A DNA stretch of 64,000 nucleotides from positions 124,001 through 188,000 of the forward strand of contig JAUHWC010000001.1 of the NCBI GenBank assembly GCA_030424845.1, in the 5' to 3' direction. This stretch comes from Alphaproteobacteria bacterium. Its GTDB lineage: Bacteria; Pseudomonadota; Alphaproteobacteria; Sphingomonadales; Sphingomonadaceae. Both the position numbers and the translations under genes were made by a program. The notes under the pieces are model-generated. The model searched no databases. It saw only the letters and a program-made list of their open reading frames with translations, and was not told where the DNA came from. Position 1 is the stretch's first letter. Each line of letters opens with the position of its first letter. This document shows, in pieces, positions 52,150 through 60,876 of the stretch.

Positions 52150-53270
52150 CAGTAATCTCCCACCAGCACGTCAGTGTAGAGCTCTGACGGCTCCGGCTCG
52201 GGAGATGTCTCGGCAAATTCGGCGGCCTCGCCAACAGCGGCGCGAATGGCCTTGTCGATGTCCTTCAACGTGTCTTCTTCCACACCCAGCTTGATCAATT
52301 CGGCCTTGGCCAGTTCAATCGGGTCGCTCTTCTCGCGAACGCCCTGCACTTCCTCGCGCGTCCGGTATTTCGCCGGGTCGGACATGGAGTGTCCGCGATA
52401 GCGGTAGGTGTTGAGTTCCATCAGGACCGGGCCATTGCCGCCGCGCACATGCTCGACCGCGATCTTGGCAGCCTGGTGCACCTCCAGCACGTCCATCCCG
52501 TTCACATCCAAGCCGGGAATGCGGAACGCCGTGCCGCGACGATAGAACTCGGTTTCGGCCGATGAACGCGCGACTGCGGTACCCATCGCATACTGGTTGT
52601 TCTCGACCACGAAAACGATCGGCAGGTTCCACAGGGCGGCCATGTTGAAGGTCTCGTAAACCTGGCCCTGGTTGGCCGCGCCATCGCCGAAATAGGCCAT
52701 GCACAGACCGCCGTCTTCATTGTACTGGTGGGCAAAGGCGAGGCCTGCGCCCAGCGGCACCTGCGCCCCGACAATGCCGTGGCCGCCGTAGAAGGCGTGT
52801 TCGGTGCTGAACATGTGCATCGATCCGCCCTTGCCCCGGCTGATCCCGGCTTCACGTCCCGTAAGCTCGGCCATGATGACCTTGGGATCGATCCCATAAG
52901 CCAGCATGTGGCCATGATCGCGATAGCCGGTGATCACCGAATCCTTCCCTTCTTCAAGGGCGCTCTGGAGGCCGACGGCAACGGCTTCCTGGCCGATGTA
53001 GAGGTGGCAGAAACCGCCGATCAGGCCGAGGCCGTAGAGCTGGCCTGCCTTTTCCTCGAAGCGGCGAATCAGCAACATCTTCTCGTAGAACCCGAGAAGC
53101 TCTTCCTTGCTCGCCTTGTAGCGCTTGTCCTTCTCGAACGCGTCCTGAAGGCTGCGAAGGGCGAAGTCGTCACCCGCTGCGGCGGGCTTGCTGGCGGGTT
53201 TCTTGGCAGCCGGCTTCTTTACCGGAGTCCGCTTGGATTTCGATGTCGAGGAGGAAGATGCTCTTGCCAA
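52149..53270 (-). CDS. pdhA: Pyruvate dehydrogenase E1 component, alpha subunit
   Basis: Thiamine-diphosphate-binding subunit. 373 aa from TTG 53270, chosen because AAAGGA lies about 9 bases upstream and the Lys/Ser/Pro-rich N-terminal tail ([18 protein letters not shown]) starts there; no ATG is available. Family blocks: [38 protein letters not shown], the ThDP motif [17 protein letters not shown] ending in [11 protein letters not shown], and [11 protein letters not shown]. Translationally coupled with pdhB; the E2 and E3 genes are not in the window. Confidence 0.95.
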   Translation of the reverse strand: MARASSSSTSKSKRTPVKKPAAKKPASKPAAAGDDFALRSLQDAFEKDKRYKASKEELLGFYEKMLLIRRFEEKAGQLYGLGLIGGFCHLYIGQEAVAVGLQSALEEGKDSVITGYRDHGHMLAYGIDPKVIMAELTGREAGISRGKGGSMHMFSTEHAFYGGHGIVGAQVPLGAGLAFAHQYNEDGGLCMAYFGDGAANQGQVYETFNMAALWNLPIVFVVENNQYAMGTAVARSSAETEFYRRGTAFRIPGLDVNGMDVLEVHQAAKIAVEHVRGGNGPVLMELNTYRYRGHSMSDPAKYRTREEVQGVREKSDPIELAKAELIKLGVEEDTLKDIDKAIRAAVGEAAEFAETSPEPEPSELYTDVLVGDY

Positions 53271-53412
53271 AGTCGCGTGTCCTTTTGCGCACCGGAGGGG
53301 GCGGTGCCACTTGCCCGAATGCCTATAGGCAAGTTCGTCGCAGCCATGCAATGGCGCGATATGCGAATGTACCGGTCTGGTTAGAAAACCTTAAACGGCG
53401 AACCGTCCGTGA

Positions 53413-53715
53413 TCAATCCTCGAGAATGATCACATACTCGTCGCGATGCGCGACATTGAGATCGCGCCGCACGAGTTCGCTCGAAAGATCGGGATCGACA
53501 TTGTCGAGATCAAGGAGGTCCACCCGGTTCGCAAGGACGGCGCCTTCCTCTTCCAATTGCGCGATCTGGGCATTGCGCACTTCCAGCGCCGCGCTCTGCT
53601 CACTCCACGAGAGCAAGCCATAGGGGCCGACCAGCGCGAGCGTGGCAAGACCGAGCAGAAACAGCAGCGCGAAAAGCTGGATTCGTTTCTCTTTCTTGCT
53701 CGCCGTCATGTTCAT
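53413..53715 (-). CDS. ftsB: Septum formation initiator FtsB/DivIC
   Basis: 100 aa: a short basic cytoplasmic start (TASKKEKR), one membrane helix (about residues 13-32), then a coiled coil (SEQSAALEVRNAQIAQLEEEGAVLANRVDLL) and a short C-terminal part VRRDLNVAHRDEYVIILED. Matches FtsB, which joins FtsL and FtsQ at the division site. Location upstream of pdhA is typical for alphaproteobacteria. Start may be ATG 53715 or 53709. Confidence 0.88.
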   Translation of the reverse strand: MNMTASKKEKRIQLFALLFLLGLATLALVGPYGLLSWSEQSAALEVRNAQIAQLEEEGAVLANRVDLLDLDNVDPDLSSELVRRDLNVAHRDEYVIILED

Positions 53716-53826
53716 GAGGCCACAGAATCACAGTTGGCCGAGGGTTTCAAGGACTTTCGCGGTGGGATGCCAGAATGACTCCCGGCCTGCGCGGGGACCA
53801 CAGCCTTGCGCCTGACCGAGATATTG

Positions 53827-53840
53827 GTTACATATGTAAC
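53827..53840. promoter_or_regulatory. Perfect palindrome directly before hpd (likely operator)
   Basis: GTTACATATGTAAC is a perfect 14-bp inverted repeat ending 4 bases before the hpd ATG (53845). It covers the ribosome-binding position, where no Shine-Dalgarno is visible. A bound repressor would block expression directly. The cognate protein is unknown; aromatic-acid catabolism genes are often under MarR, IclR or AsnC-type control. Confidence 0.6.
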
Positions 53841-53844
53841 TACT

Positions 53845-54945
53845 ATGCACGAAGAACCATCCGATCTCGAAAATCCTCTCGCCCTGGACGGATTCGAATT
53901 CCTCGAATTCTGCGCGCCGGAAAAAGGCGTGCTGGAGGGGGCGTTCACGGTCATGGGCTTCTCCCACATCCCCAGTCACCGATCCAAGGATGTCCACCTC
54001 TATCGACAAGGCCGGATCAATCTCATCGCCAACTACGAGCCGCGAAGTCCCGCCGCCTATTTTGCCGCGGAACACGGGCCATCGGCGTGCGGCATGGGTT
54101 TTCGTGTAAGGAACGCACAGAAAGCCTATGAAGAGGCAATCCGGCGCGGGGCGGAGCCGGTCGACGTGCCGACAGGACCTATGGAACTGCGGCTGCCCGC
54201 AGTCCGCGGGATCGGAGGCTCGTTGATCTACCTGATCGACCGCTACGATGACGACCTTTCGATATACAACATCGATTTCAACTATCTGAAAGGCGTGGAT
54301 CGCCAACCTGAAGGCGCGGGATTCACCTGCATCGACCACCTCACGCACAATCTCTACAATGGCCGTATCGCCCACTGGGAGAACTTCTATTCCCGAATAT
54401 TCGGCTTCCGCGAACTCCGGCAATTCGATGTCACCGGTGAATACTCGGCCCTGAGCACCAAGGTCATGGTCGCCCCGGACGGAAGGATCCGGATCCCGCT
54501 GAACGAGGAAGGCGGGGCTGACGGCAAGGGGCAGATCGCCGAATATTTGCGGGCCTACAACGGTGAGGGCATCCAGCACATTGCATTCGCAAGCGACGAC
54601 TTGTGCGCATCGCTCGACAAGCTGGCCCGGAACGGCTTGCAGTTCGCCCCTCCCCCGCCCGCCACCTACTACGATCAACTGGACGATCGGCTCCCCGGTC
54701 ATGGCCTGGACACCGCCGCGCTGCAGCAAAGGGCGATCCTTGTGGATGGCGATACGTCCGGCACATTACCGCGCCTGCTCATGCAGATTTTCAGCCGCCT
54801 CATGATCGGGCCGGTGTTCTTCGAATTCATACAGCGCAAGGGGGACCAGGGCTTTGGCGAAGGGAATATCGAGGCGCTGTTCCGCTCGATAGAGGAAGAC
54901 CAGCGCCAGCGCGCGATGGAAGATAATCGCATTGCGCGGGATTGA
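53845..54945 (+). CDS. hpd: 4-hydroxyphenylpyruvate dioxygenase
   Basis: Fe(II) enzyme of tyrosine degradation converting 4-hydroxyphenylpyruvate to homogentisate. 366 aa from ATG 53845. Two vicinal-oxygen-chelate halves; the metal triad is His165 (CIDHLTHN), His245 (IQHIAFAS) and Glu327 (FFEFIQRKG). The C-terminal helix [14 protein letters not shown] is typical. No homogentisate dioxygenase gene adjoins, so the gene stands alone. Confidence 0.94.
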   Translation: MHEEPSDLENPLALDGFEFLEFCAPEKGVLEGAFTVMGFSHIPSHRSKDVHLYRQGRINLIANYEPRSPAAYFAAEHGPSACGMGFRVRNAQKAYEEAIRRGAEPVDVPTGPMELRLPAVRGIGGSLIYLIDRYDDDLSIYNIDFNYLKGVDRQPEGAGFTCIDHLTHNLYNGRIAHWENFYSRIFGFRELRQFDVTGEYSALSTKVMVAPDGRIRIPLNEEGGADGKGQIAEYLRAYNGEGIQHIAFASDDLCASLDKLARNGLQFAPPPPATYYDQLDDRLPGHGLDTAALQQRAILVDGDTSGTLPRLLMQIFSRLMIGPVFFEFIQRKGDQGFGEGNIEALFRSIEEDQRQRAMEDNRIARD

Positions 54946-55054
54946 AGCGGAGGTGATGCAGGACTAGGGCGGACATTCAGCGCTGCGCAAGGCACTTGCG
55001 CGCAAAGCGGCACCTTGCCACTGTATGGCCCGAGAGAGGGAGTTCTTGCATATC

Positions 55055-55609
55055 ATGACCGCGCATCGCGCCAAAATTCTGCTCGCCGGGGCCACCGCGC
55101 TTGCTGCCTTGTCTGCACCTGCTTCGGCGCAGGTTTCCGACGAAGTCGTGCTCAACATCATGCGCGAATGCGCCCGGATCGATGACCCCAGCGCGCGCCT
55201 TGCCTGTTATGACAACAATATCCGTGCCGCCGGTGCCAACCCGCGAACAATCCCGGGCGAAACGGTGGTGAGCGGTTCCGGCGCTGTCCTTTCCGGCCCG
55301 AGCGGGCGCAGCACCACCGGCCGTGCCGGCTTTGGTGCCGAGGATATTCGCGGGCCGGAACGTTTCGAACCACGGCCGGGCGAACTGCAGGAACTTACCG
55401 CTCGCGTGGCCGATGTGCGCCAGGTTGGCGTGGGCCGCTATGTGATCACGCTGGAAGACGGCGCGGTATGGCGCTTTGCCGACAGCGTCCCGAGCACCTA
55501 CCGCGTTCCGCGTGAAGGCTCGCAGGTGGAAATCAACCGGGCATCGCTGGGCAGCTTCCTGATGCGCTTCAACAACCAGCAGTCCGTGCGCGTCGAACGC
55601 GTGGAGTAA
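55055..55609 (+). CDS. Secreted protein with RLACYD motif, function unknown
   Basis: 184 aa from ATG 55055 (an ATG at 55025 is also in frame). Signal peptide ends near ASAQ (residue 26). The mature part starts with MRECARIDDPSARLACYDNNI, a two-cysteine pattern found in several families of exported proteins (for example VasI-like proteins), then a Gly/Ser linker and a small beta domain (ELTARVADVRQVGVGRYVITLEDGAVWRFAD). No catalytic motif is seen. Function unknown. Confidence 0.65.
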   Translation: MTAHRAKILLAGATALAALSAPASAQVSDEVVLNIMRECARIDDPSARLACYDNNIRAAGANPRTIPGETVVSGSGAVLSGPSGRSTTGRAGFGAEDIRGPERFEPRPGELQELTARVADVRQVGVGRYVITLEDGAVWRFADSVPSTYRVPREGSQVEINRASLGSFLMRFNNQQSVRVERVE

Positions 55610-55664
55610 TCGCAAACCCTTTAGGGCCGGCAGGGCCGCCTGCCCTGCCCTTGCCGCGCAATGA

Positions 55665-57005
55665 TCAGAGCTGACCCAACTCCTCGAAGGCGCGTTCGCG
55701 CTCGAGCTGGACCACTGCGTTGCGCCTGATCTTGTCGAAGGTGGACAGGAAACTGTCTCGCTCTTCCTGCGAAAGCGGTGCAAGCAGGAACGCGCTTCGC
55801 TTGCGACTGGCGTCCTGGATAAGCTCGAACAGTTTCTGCCCATCCGCGCTTGGCGAGAAGCGACCGTGGCGCCGGCCCGGCTTGCCTTCCCGCATGACCA
55901 GGCCGCGTTCCACAAGGGCATTGACCGTCCGTCCGGCCTGGCTGTGATCGCGGTCCAGGCGCTCAACCAGCGTATTCCAGGGGATGGGAGGATCGCGCCC
56001 TATCTCGTTCAAAACCCACGCTTCAAAGTTGGAAAGGCCCGTCAGACGCTTGAAGGCGAGTGAACCGCTGCGGCTGAAATAGGAACTAAGCGTCATCAAC
56101 GGTGAAATGATGCGGGAGCGATCAAGAACGATCTTCTCGCCGGTTCCGCTTTCACTCTCAACCGCTGCGCCAGGGCGCGGGAACTGGCGCGTCTCCTGGG
56201 CCTGCGAAAGCTCGCGCTCCTGCTCGTAGAGCACCACCGCCTGGTCGAGCAGCTTCTCGATCACCGCGAAGAACTCTTCCAGCTCGCGATCGGCAATGTC
56301 GAAGGTCAGTTCCCTGTTGCGCAGGTCCGCGAGGCGGAGCAGACGCTCGCTGTGTTCCTGCCCCTTTCGCGTCAGTTGCAAGGGTGAACGCAGCTGCTCG
56401 CGCTCCACCATCTTGATTTCCAGGAGGCGCTTGACCGAACGGCTGACCTGCGCCTTGTCCACACCGACTGCGCTGGAGATATCAGCCGGCACCAGCGGGC
56501 CGACATTGTGCAACAGGAAGAGAATCCGCCGGTCCAGCTCCACCAGGTCCAGTTCGCGGGCATAGGCCATTTCGGCACTTTCGCGCACCTTGTAGAGCAG
56601 TTGCCACAACTCGCTCTGGATGACGTTCGGTGAACGCGCAGGTGTTTCATGCAAGCTCGCGGCCGGCGCGATCCCGTTCAGTATGATGTTGAGGCGGGCA
56701 TTGAATTCCGGCGGGATCGGCCTGTCCGAATGGGCCGCTGTCTGCCCCTGGCCGCTCGTCACCACCGCGCCGAGTGTGTAGGCCTCGACAATCCTCAGGG
56801 CCTCTTGCGCCATCGGGCCGAGAGCGGCCTCGATGACTTGCCGGGCATCGGGGTCCGGTGCGAAACCGTCTGCGGTCTTTTCACCCTTCGCAAGGATCTG
56901 CTCCCGCAAGCGGGCAGCGTGGGCCAACAAGGCTGCGCGCCAGGCTGCACCCGTTCGGTCGGGTTGCATGCCTGTCGAACCGTTTTCGCTGCTGTCAGAC
57001 TTCAT
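55665..57005 (-). CDS. Transcription regulator with two tandem MarR-like winged-helix domains
   Basis: 446 aa, about three times the length of a normal MarR protein. Residues 1-120 are helical, with no known motif. MarR-like unit 1 spans about 128-258 (LWQLLYKVRESAEMAYARELDLVELDRRILFLL, DISSAVGVDKAQVSRSVKRLLEIKMVERE, LTRKGQEHSERL). Unit 2 spans about 298-436 (LMTLSSYFSRSGSLAFKRLTGLSNFEAWVLNEI, LVERLDRDHSQAGRTVNALVERGLVMREGKPGRR, SADGQKLFELI). Both units keep the recognition-helix and wing pattern (KAQVSRSVKRL; HSQAGRTVNAL). A single chain thus makes an intramolecular MarR-type pair. It faces the TonB receptor across a 617-base gap. Confidence 0.8.
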   Translation of the reverse strand: MKSDSSENGSTGMQPDRTGAAWRAALLAHAARLREQILAKGEKTADGFAPDPDARQVIEAALGPMAQEALRIVEAYTLGAVVTSGQGQTAAHSDRPIPPEFNARLNIILNGIAPAASLHETPARSPNVIQSELWQLLYKVRESAEMAYARELDLVELDRRILFLLHNVGPLVPADISSAVGVDKAQVSRSVKRLLEIKMVEREQLRSPLQLTRKGQEHSERLLRLADLRNRELTFDIADRELEEFFAVIEKLLDQAVVLYEQERELSQAQETRQFPRPGAAVESESGTGEKIVLDRSRIISPLMTLSSYFSRSGSLAFKRLTGLSNFEAWVLNEIGRDPPIPWNTLVERLDRDHSQAGRTVNALVERGLVMREGKPGRRHGRFSPSADGQKLFELIQDASRKRSAFLLAPLSQEERDSFLSTFDKIRRNAVVQLERERAFEELGQL

Positions 57006-57622
57006 TCAACCCCGCCCCATTGCACTTCAATCACCGCGCCCAATGGACTCGCAATTCCATTGCCGACGCGTTTCCAGATCATTTCCGGCGCGGCGCCAAG
57101 GCGTGTCAGACAGAGTCAAGGCACCCGCTGGGCTCGGAAGTTGCCACAGCGATGCAGCTTGGCAACACCTTATCTCGTCGACCTTCCGCACTTTAGCTTT
57201 ATCTCATTGGTATACCGTGTATTTTTCGATTCATGGTTTCCATTGAAACTGATCGAGGGGCGCAATTCTCCACCGTTGCGAACCAAAGTCGCGGAGTTTC
57301 CCGCAGATGGCTTCGATAGAGGTCTGGACACTGTCAACTGAGCCGAATATATGCGGAATCATGCGGTTTTGCCCTGTTTGATAAGGCAAAGATCGCAGGG
57401 GGAGGAATTGAAACCGGCACGGCCCGTCAGGGTTGATGGCGGTCAGCCCGGTCAACGGGCTACATCAAGATTTCCAAACCCGGAGCATTCAGCCGTCGGG
57501 GCTTGCGCCAGTAGGCGCTGGCACTCGGCAATTCGGTTCAGACCGGTCCGAGCCTGACGGCAGGATAGAAATCGCGGGGAGTGGATTTGTGCTTCTCGCG
57601 TTCACTGTGAAGGGAGCACCAA
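57006..57622. other. 617-base intergenic region with structured leader of the TonB receptor gene
   Basis: No convincing gene. Near 57200-57240 is an AT-rich stretch with GGTATACC and a likely promoter. Further on are inverted repeats: TTTGCC/GGCAAA (57368-57373 with 57385-57390), AGCCCG-GTCAA-CGGGCT and GCGCC-AGTA-GGCGC, all within the ~250 bases before the GTG at 57623. I looked for the cobalamin-riboswitch B12 box (GCCACTG) and did not find it. The leader may be a structured 5' UTR of unknown type. Confidence 0.5.
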
Positions 57623-60600
57623 GTGAGGAGTTTTAATAAAAAGCAGGTCTTTAAGGCTCTGCTGCTGGCCGGTGGCGCTAGCACCATCGCAATGGCCGCG
57701 CCGGCCATGGCGCAGGACGAAAGCGGGGATGACGAAGATCGCATCATCGTGACTGGCTCGCGTATTGCGTCGCAGGATTTCAATTCCAACAGCCCGTTCG
57801 TTACGGTGGACGAGGGTTTGCTCGAAGCGTCATCATCGGCGGCAATTGAATCAACTCTCAATCGCCTGCCCCAGTTCGTTCCGGCGAAGACACCTACGCA
57901 GGGCGGCGACATCCAGCCGACTGCAACAAATACGCCGGGCGCAGCAACTGTCTCTCTCCGCGGCATTGGTAGCAACCGCAACCTTGTCCTGATCGACGGT
58001 CGTCGGGGCACTCCCGGGAACGCATCGGGTGTGGTGGACATCTCCACAATTCCGTCGGCCGCAATTGAGCGTGTGGAAGTTATCTCCGGTGGTGCGTCAG
58101 CGACCTACGGCGCTGATGCTGTGGCTGGTGTTACCAACTTTATCCTTAAAAAGGATTTCCAAGGCCTTGAACTTGATGCTCAGGCTGGCATCACTCAGGA
58201 AGGCGATGGCTTTGAATATCAGCTGTCCGGGATTATGGGCACGGACTTTGCTGACGGGCGAGGAAATGTTTCCTTGGCCATGTCGATGAACACTCGCGAA
58301 GCAAACTTTCTGCGCGATCGTAGCTGGTATCAAGAACTTTGGGCTGACCCGACAATCGGCGGCACACAATTCTTTATTGATCGTCCGGGGATCAACTTCG
58401 GCTTCGGCAACCTGCCTGATTTTACTTCGGTTTTTCCGGACGCTCCGGCAGTTGCTGTGGGCCAGGTTGTTTTCACTCAACCGGACGGTACGCCCTTCAC
58501 CACTAACTTCGGTGGATTTGGCAATAGCAACTTTAATCTAGGTAGCGATGGCGACCCCTACCTTGTCGCTTCGAACGGCACCATTAGCCAAAACAACACC
58601 ACCCTTTATCTTATCCTTCCGCTGACGCGTTACAACGCTTTCGCCCGCGGTAATTACGAGATTAACGATTGGGTTGGTGTATTTGGCCAAGCGCTGTTCA
58701 GCCATGTTGAGACATTTACGCGCAACGAACCTGGCCCGATCTTCGCCGGCTGGGGAGCGACGGCTGATCCAACTGTTCTGGATAGAGACCAGTTGCCTAC
58801 CGCCCTCTGGACACTGCTCGACAGTCGTCCTAATCCAGACGCCCCTTTCACCGTGCAGGCTCTTTTGCCCAGTGACCGTGAGACATTCACCGACGTCACA
58901 ACGTACAACCTTACTGCTGGTCTAGAAGGGTCCGTGCCGGGAACAGATTTCGCTTGGGAGGCTTTTGTTAGCCACGGCGTGTCTTCAACTTACGCTAAGC
59001 AAACCGGCGTTGCCTCGTTGGAACGCACCCGTGCTTTGATCGGCGCACCGAATTTTGGTGAGGGTTTCTCTCAGCAAGGTAACGCGCAGTCCTTCGGTTT
59101 CGGTGCTTCGACCGGTACGTGTACCTCCGGCTTGAACTTCTACGTCACGCCTGCAGGTGGCATTTCCGATGATTGTATCGAAGCGATAAGTGCCGACCTT
59201 AAGAACCGCTCTGAAGTTATGCAGACGATCGTTGAGGCCAACATCAGCGGCAGCCTGCTTGAACTTCCAGCTGGCTCAGTTGGTATCGCCCTTGGTGCTA
59301 GCTATCGCGAAGTACAGTTCACGTTCGACAATGACACTCTAACCACACAGGGCCGTTCTTTCCAGGATCAGGCGCTCGGCATTTATCCAAGCGGCAACGT
59401 AGATGCTGCTTTCGATGTCAACGAGTTGTACGGCGAATTGCTGATCCCGATCCTCTCGGATATTCCGATGATCCAGCAGTTCAACCTGGAACTCGGCGGT
59501 CGTATGTCGGACTACTCAACTACGGGAACGTCATACACTTATAAGGTTCTTGGTGATTGGGAAGTAACTGACTGGTTGCGCTTGCGTGGCGGTTACAATC
59601 GTGCCGAGCGCGCTCCGAACATTGGCGAACTTTACCTCGCCGCACAGCAAACCTTTGGCGTAAATGCGGCTGGTGACCCCTGCTCGTCATCGAACCCGCT
59701 GTCATTCTCTGCAAACCCGAACAACGCCAACGGCGCAACCGTTGAAGCTGTTTGTCGCGCTCAGATGGATGCAACTGGCGACCTGACAGCAGACGACTTC
59801 TTCTATCTTCAAGATGCCGATGGTAATTATGTTAACGGAGCAGCCAGTTCCAGTACGTTTGGATTTGCCTTCCCAACCACGGTTGGTAACCCGAACCTCA
59901 CGCCAGAAACCGCGAACACATGGACTGCCGGTGTTGTCATCACTTCACCGATACAAAGTGCTCTGTTCGATCGCTTCCGCCTGACAGTCGACTGGTTCAG
60001 CATTGACGTTAAAGATGCTATCGGAGAACAAACCGTAGCTGTTGCCTTGCAGCAGTGTTACGATCCGGCTCTCAACCCCGCGTTTGCATCTGGCGATGCA
60101 GCTGCAGTTGCCGCGTCGCAGTTCTGTCAGCTGGTTCCCCGGAACTCCTCTAACGGTGGCCTCGGTAACGTAAGCCGCACCTTTGTTAACAACGGTAGTT
60201 TCAAGGTCTCAGGTATCGACGTTGCCTTGGACTGGGGCTACGATGTTGGACCTGGTTCGGTTAACTTGAACGTCTATGCCAACTACCTTCTCGATTTCAA
60301 ATCATCTGCTCTTGCAGCTGTAATCCCTGAAATCGATTATATTGGCACTGCTGGGACCGGCGAAAACGGTCTCAACACCGGCGTCTATGAATACCGGGTT
60401 CTTACCACCCTGGGCTACACTTGGGATGGCGCTTACCTCGGTTTGCAATGGCAACACATGCCGAGTATCGAAGATGCTTCGGAGGCTCAGTTTGGTCCTA
60501 ATGCGACGACTGGTCGTCCAAGTTACAATCTGTTCAATCTGAATGGTAACTATGCAGTCTCCGATGCCGTTAACATTCGGTTCGGCGTAGATAACCTGTT

Positions 60601-60739
60601 CAACAAGCGTCCGCCTCTGGGTAACCGGAACACGGCCGTAGACGGGACTGGCGCCACCCTACCTGGCGGCGGGTTTGACTCCCTGTTCTACGATACCAAC
60701 GGACGTCGCTTCTATGTAGGTGCGAACTTCCAGTTCTAA
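57623..60739 (+). CDS. Large TonB-dependent receptor
   Basis: 1038 aa from GTG 57623 (GGGAG 5 bases upstream). Signal peptide ends near PAMAQ (residue 31), then a TonB-box-like DRIIVTGSR (39-47), a plug domain (ATVSLRGIGSNRNLVLIDGRRG, VDISTIPSAAIERVEVISGGASATYG) and a long beta barrel ending in the outer-membrane FYVGANFQF tail with terminal Phe. Type is the sphingomonad multi-substrate receptor clade; the ligand is unknown. Codon use is unlike the neighbours, with many GTT, GCT, GGT and CTT codons, and G+C is lower (28 and 34 of 60 in two hand-counted lines at 58501 and 59041). Ends at a very strong terminator. Confidence 0.92.
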   Translation: MRSFNKKQVFKALLLAGGASTIAMAAPAMAQDESGDDEDRIIVTGSRIASQDFNSNSPFVTVDEGLLEASSSAAIESTLNRLPQFVPAKTPTQGGDIQPTATNTPGAATVSLRGIGSNRNLVLIDGRRGTPGNASGVVDISTIPSAAIERVEVISGGASATYGADAVAGVTNFILKKDFQGLELDAQAGITQEGDGFEYQLSGIMGTDFADGRGNVSLAMSMNTREANFLRDRSWYQELWADPTIGGTQFFIDRPGINFGFGNLPDFTSVFPDAPAVAVGQVVFTQPDGTPFTTNFGGFGNSNFNLGSDGDPYLVASNGTISQNNTTLYLILPLTRYNAFARGNYEINDWVGVFGQALFSHVETFTRNEPGPIFAGWGATADPTVLDRDQLPTALWTLLDSRPNPDAPFTVQALLPSDRETFTDVTTYNLTAGLEGSVPGTDFAWEAFVSHGVSSTYAKQTGVASLERTRALIGAPNFGEGFSQQGNAQSFGFGASTGTCTSGLNFYVTPAGGISDDCIEAISADLKNRSEVMQTIVEANISGSLLELPAGSVGIALGASYREVQFTFDNDTLTTQGRSFQDQALGIYPSGNVDAAFDVNELYGELLIPILSDIPMIQQFNLELGGRMSDYSTTGTSYTYKVLGDWEVTDWLRLRGGYNRAERAPNIGELYLAAQQTFGVNAAGDPCSSSNPLSFSANPNNANGATVEAVCRAQMDATGDLTADDFFYLQDADGNYVNGAASSSTFGFAFPTTVGNPNLTPETANTWTAGVVITSPIQSALFDRFRLTVDWFSIDVKDAIGEQTVAVALQQCYDPALNPAFASGDAAAVAASQFCQLVPRNSSNGGLGNVSRTFVNNGSFKVSGIDVALDWGYDVGPGSVNLNVYANYLLDFKSSALAAVIPEIDYIGTAGTGENGLNTGVYEYRVLTTLGYTWDGAYLGLQWQHMPSIEDASEAQFGPNATTGRPSYNLFNLNGNYAVSDAVNIRFGVDNLFNKRPPLGNRNTAVDGTGATLPGGGFDSLFYDTNGRRFYVGANFQF

Positions 60740-60762
60740 ACCACCTGAACAGTCAAGAGATT

Positions 60763-60797
60763 GGGGCCCCTCCTACCTGGAGGGGCCCCTTTTTTTT
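60763..60797 (+). terminator. Strong rho-independent terminator after the TonB receptor
   Basis: Eleven-pair perfect stem GGGGCCCCTCC (60763-60773) with GGAGGGGCCCC (60779-60789), a TACCT loop and eight T residues. It isolates the receptor gene from the oxidoreductase downstream. Confidence 0.85.
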
Positions 60798-60876
60798 GCG
60801 CGAATGGTGCCCTAGTTATTTGCGTGGTAATTTAATAAGCTCCCATCGACCATTCTGCATCAGAACAGGAGGAATG

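Noticed and set aside
55629-55644. GGCAGG-GCCG-CCTGCC hairpin between the secreted protein and the two-domain MarR gene as terminator
   Set aside because: It has no T run on either strand, so it cannot be called an intrinsic terminator with any confidence.
57433-57636. Small open frame in the receptor leader
   Set aside because: 67 codons without ribosome-binding site or recognisable motif, and it runs into the receptor's own start.
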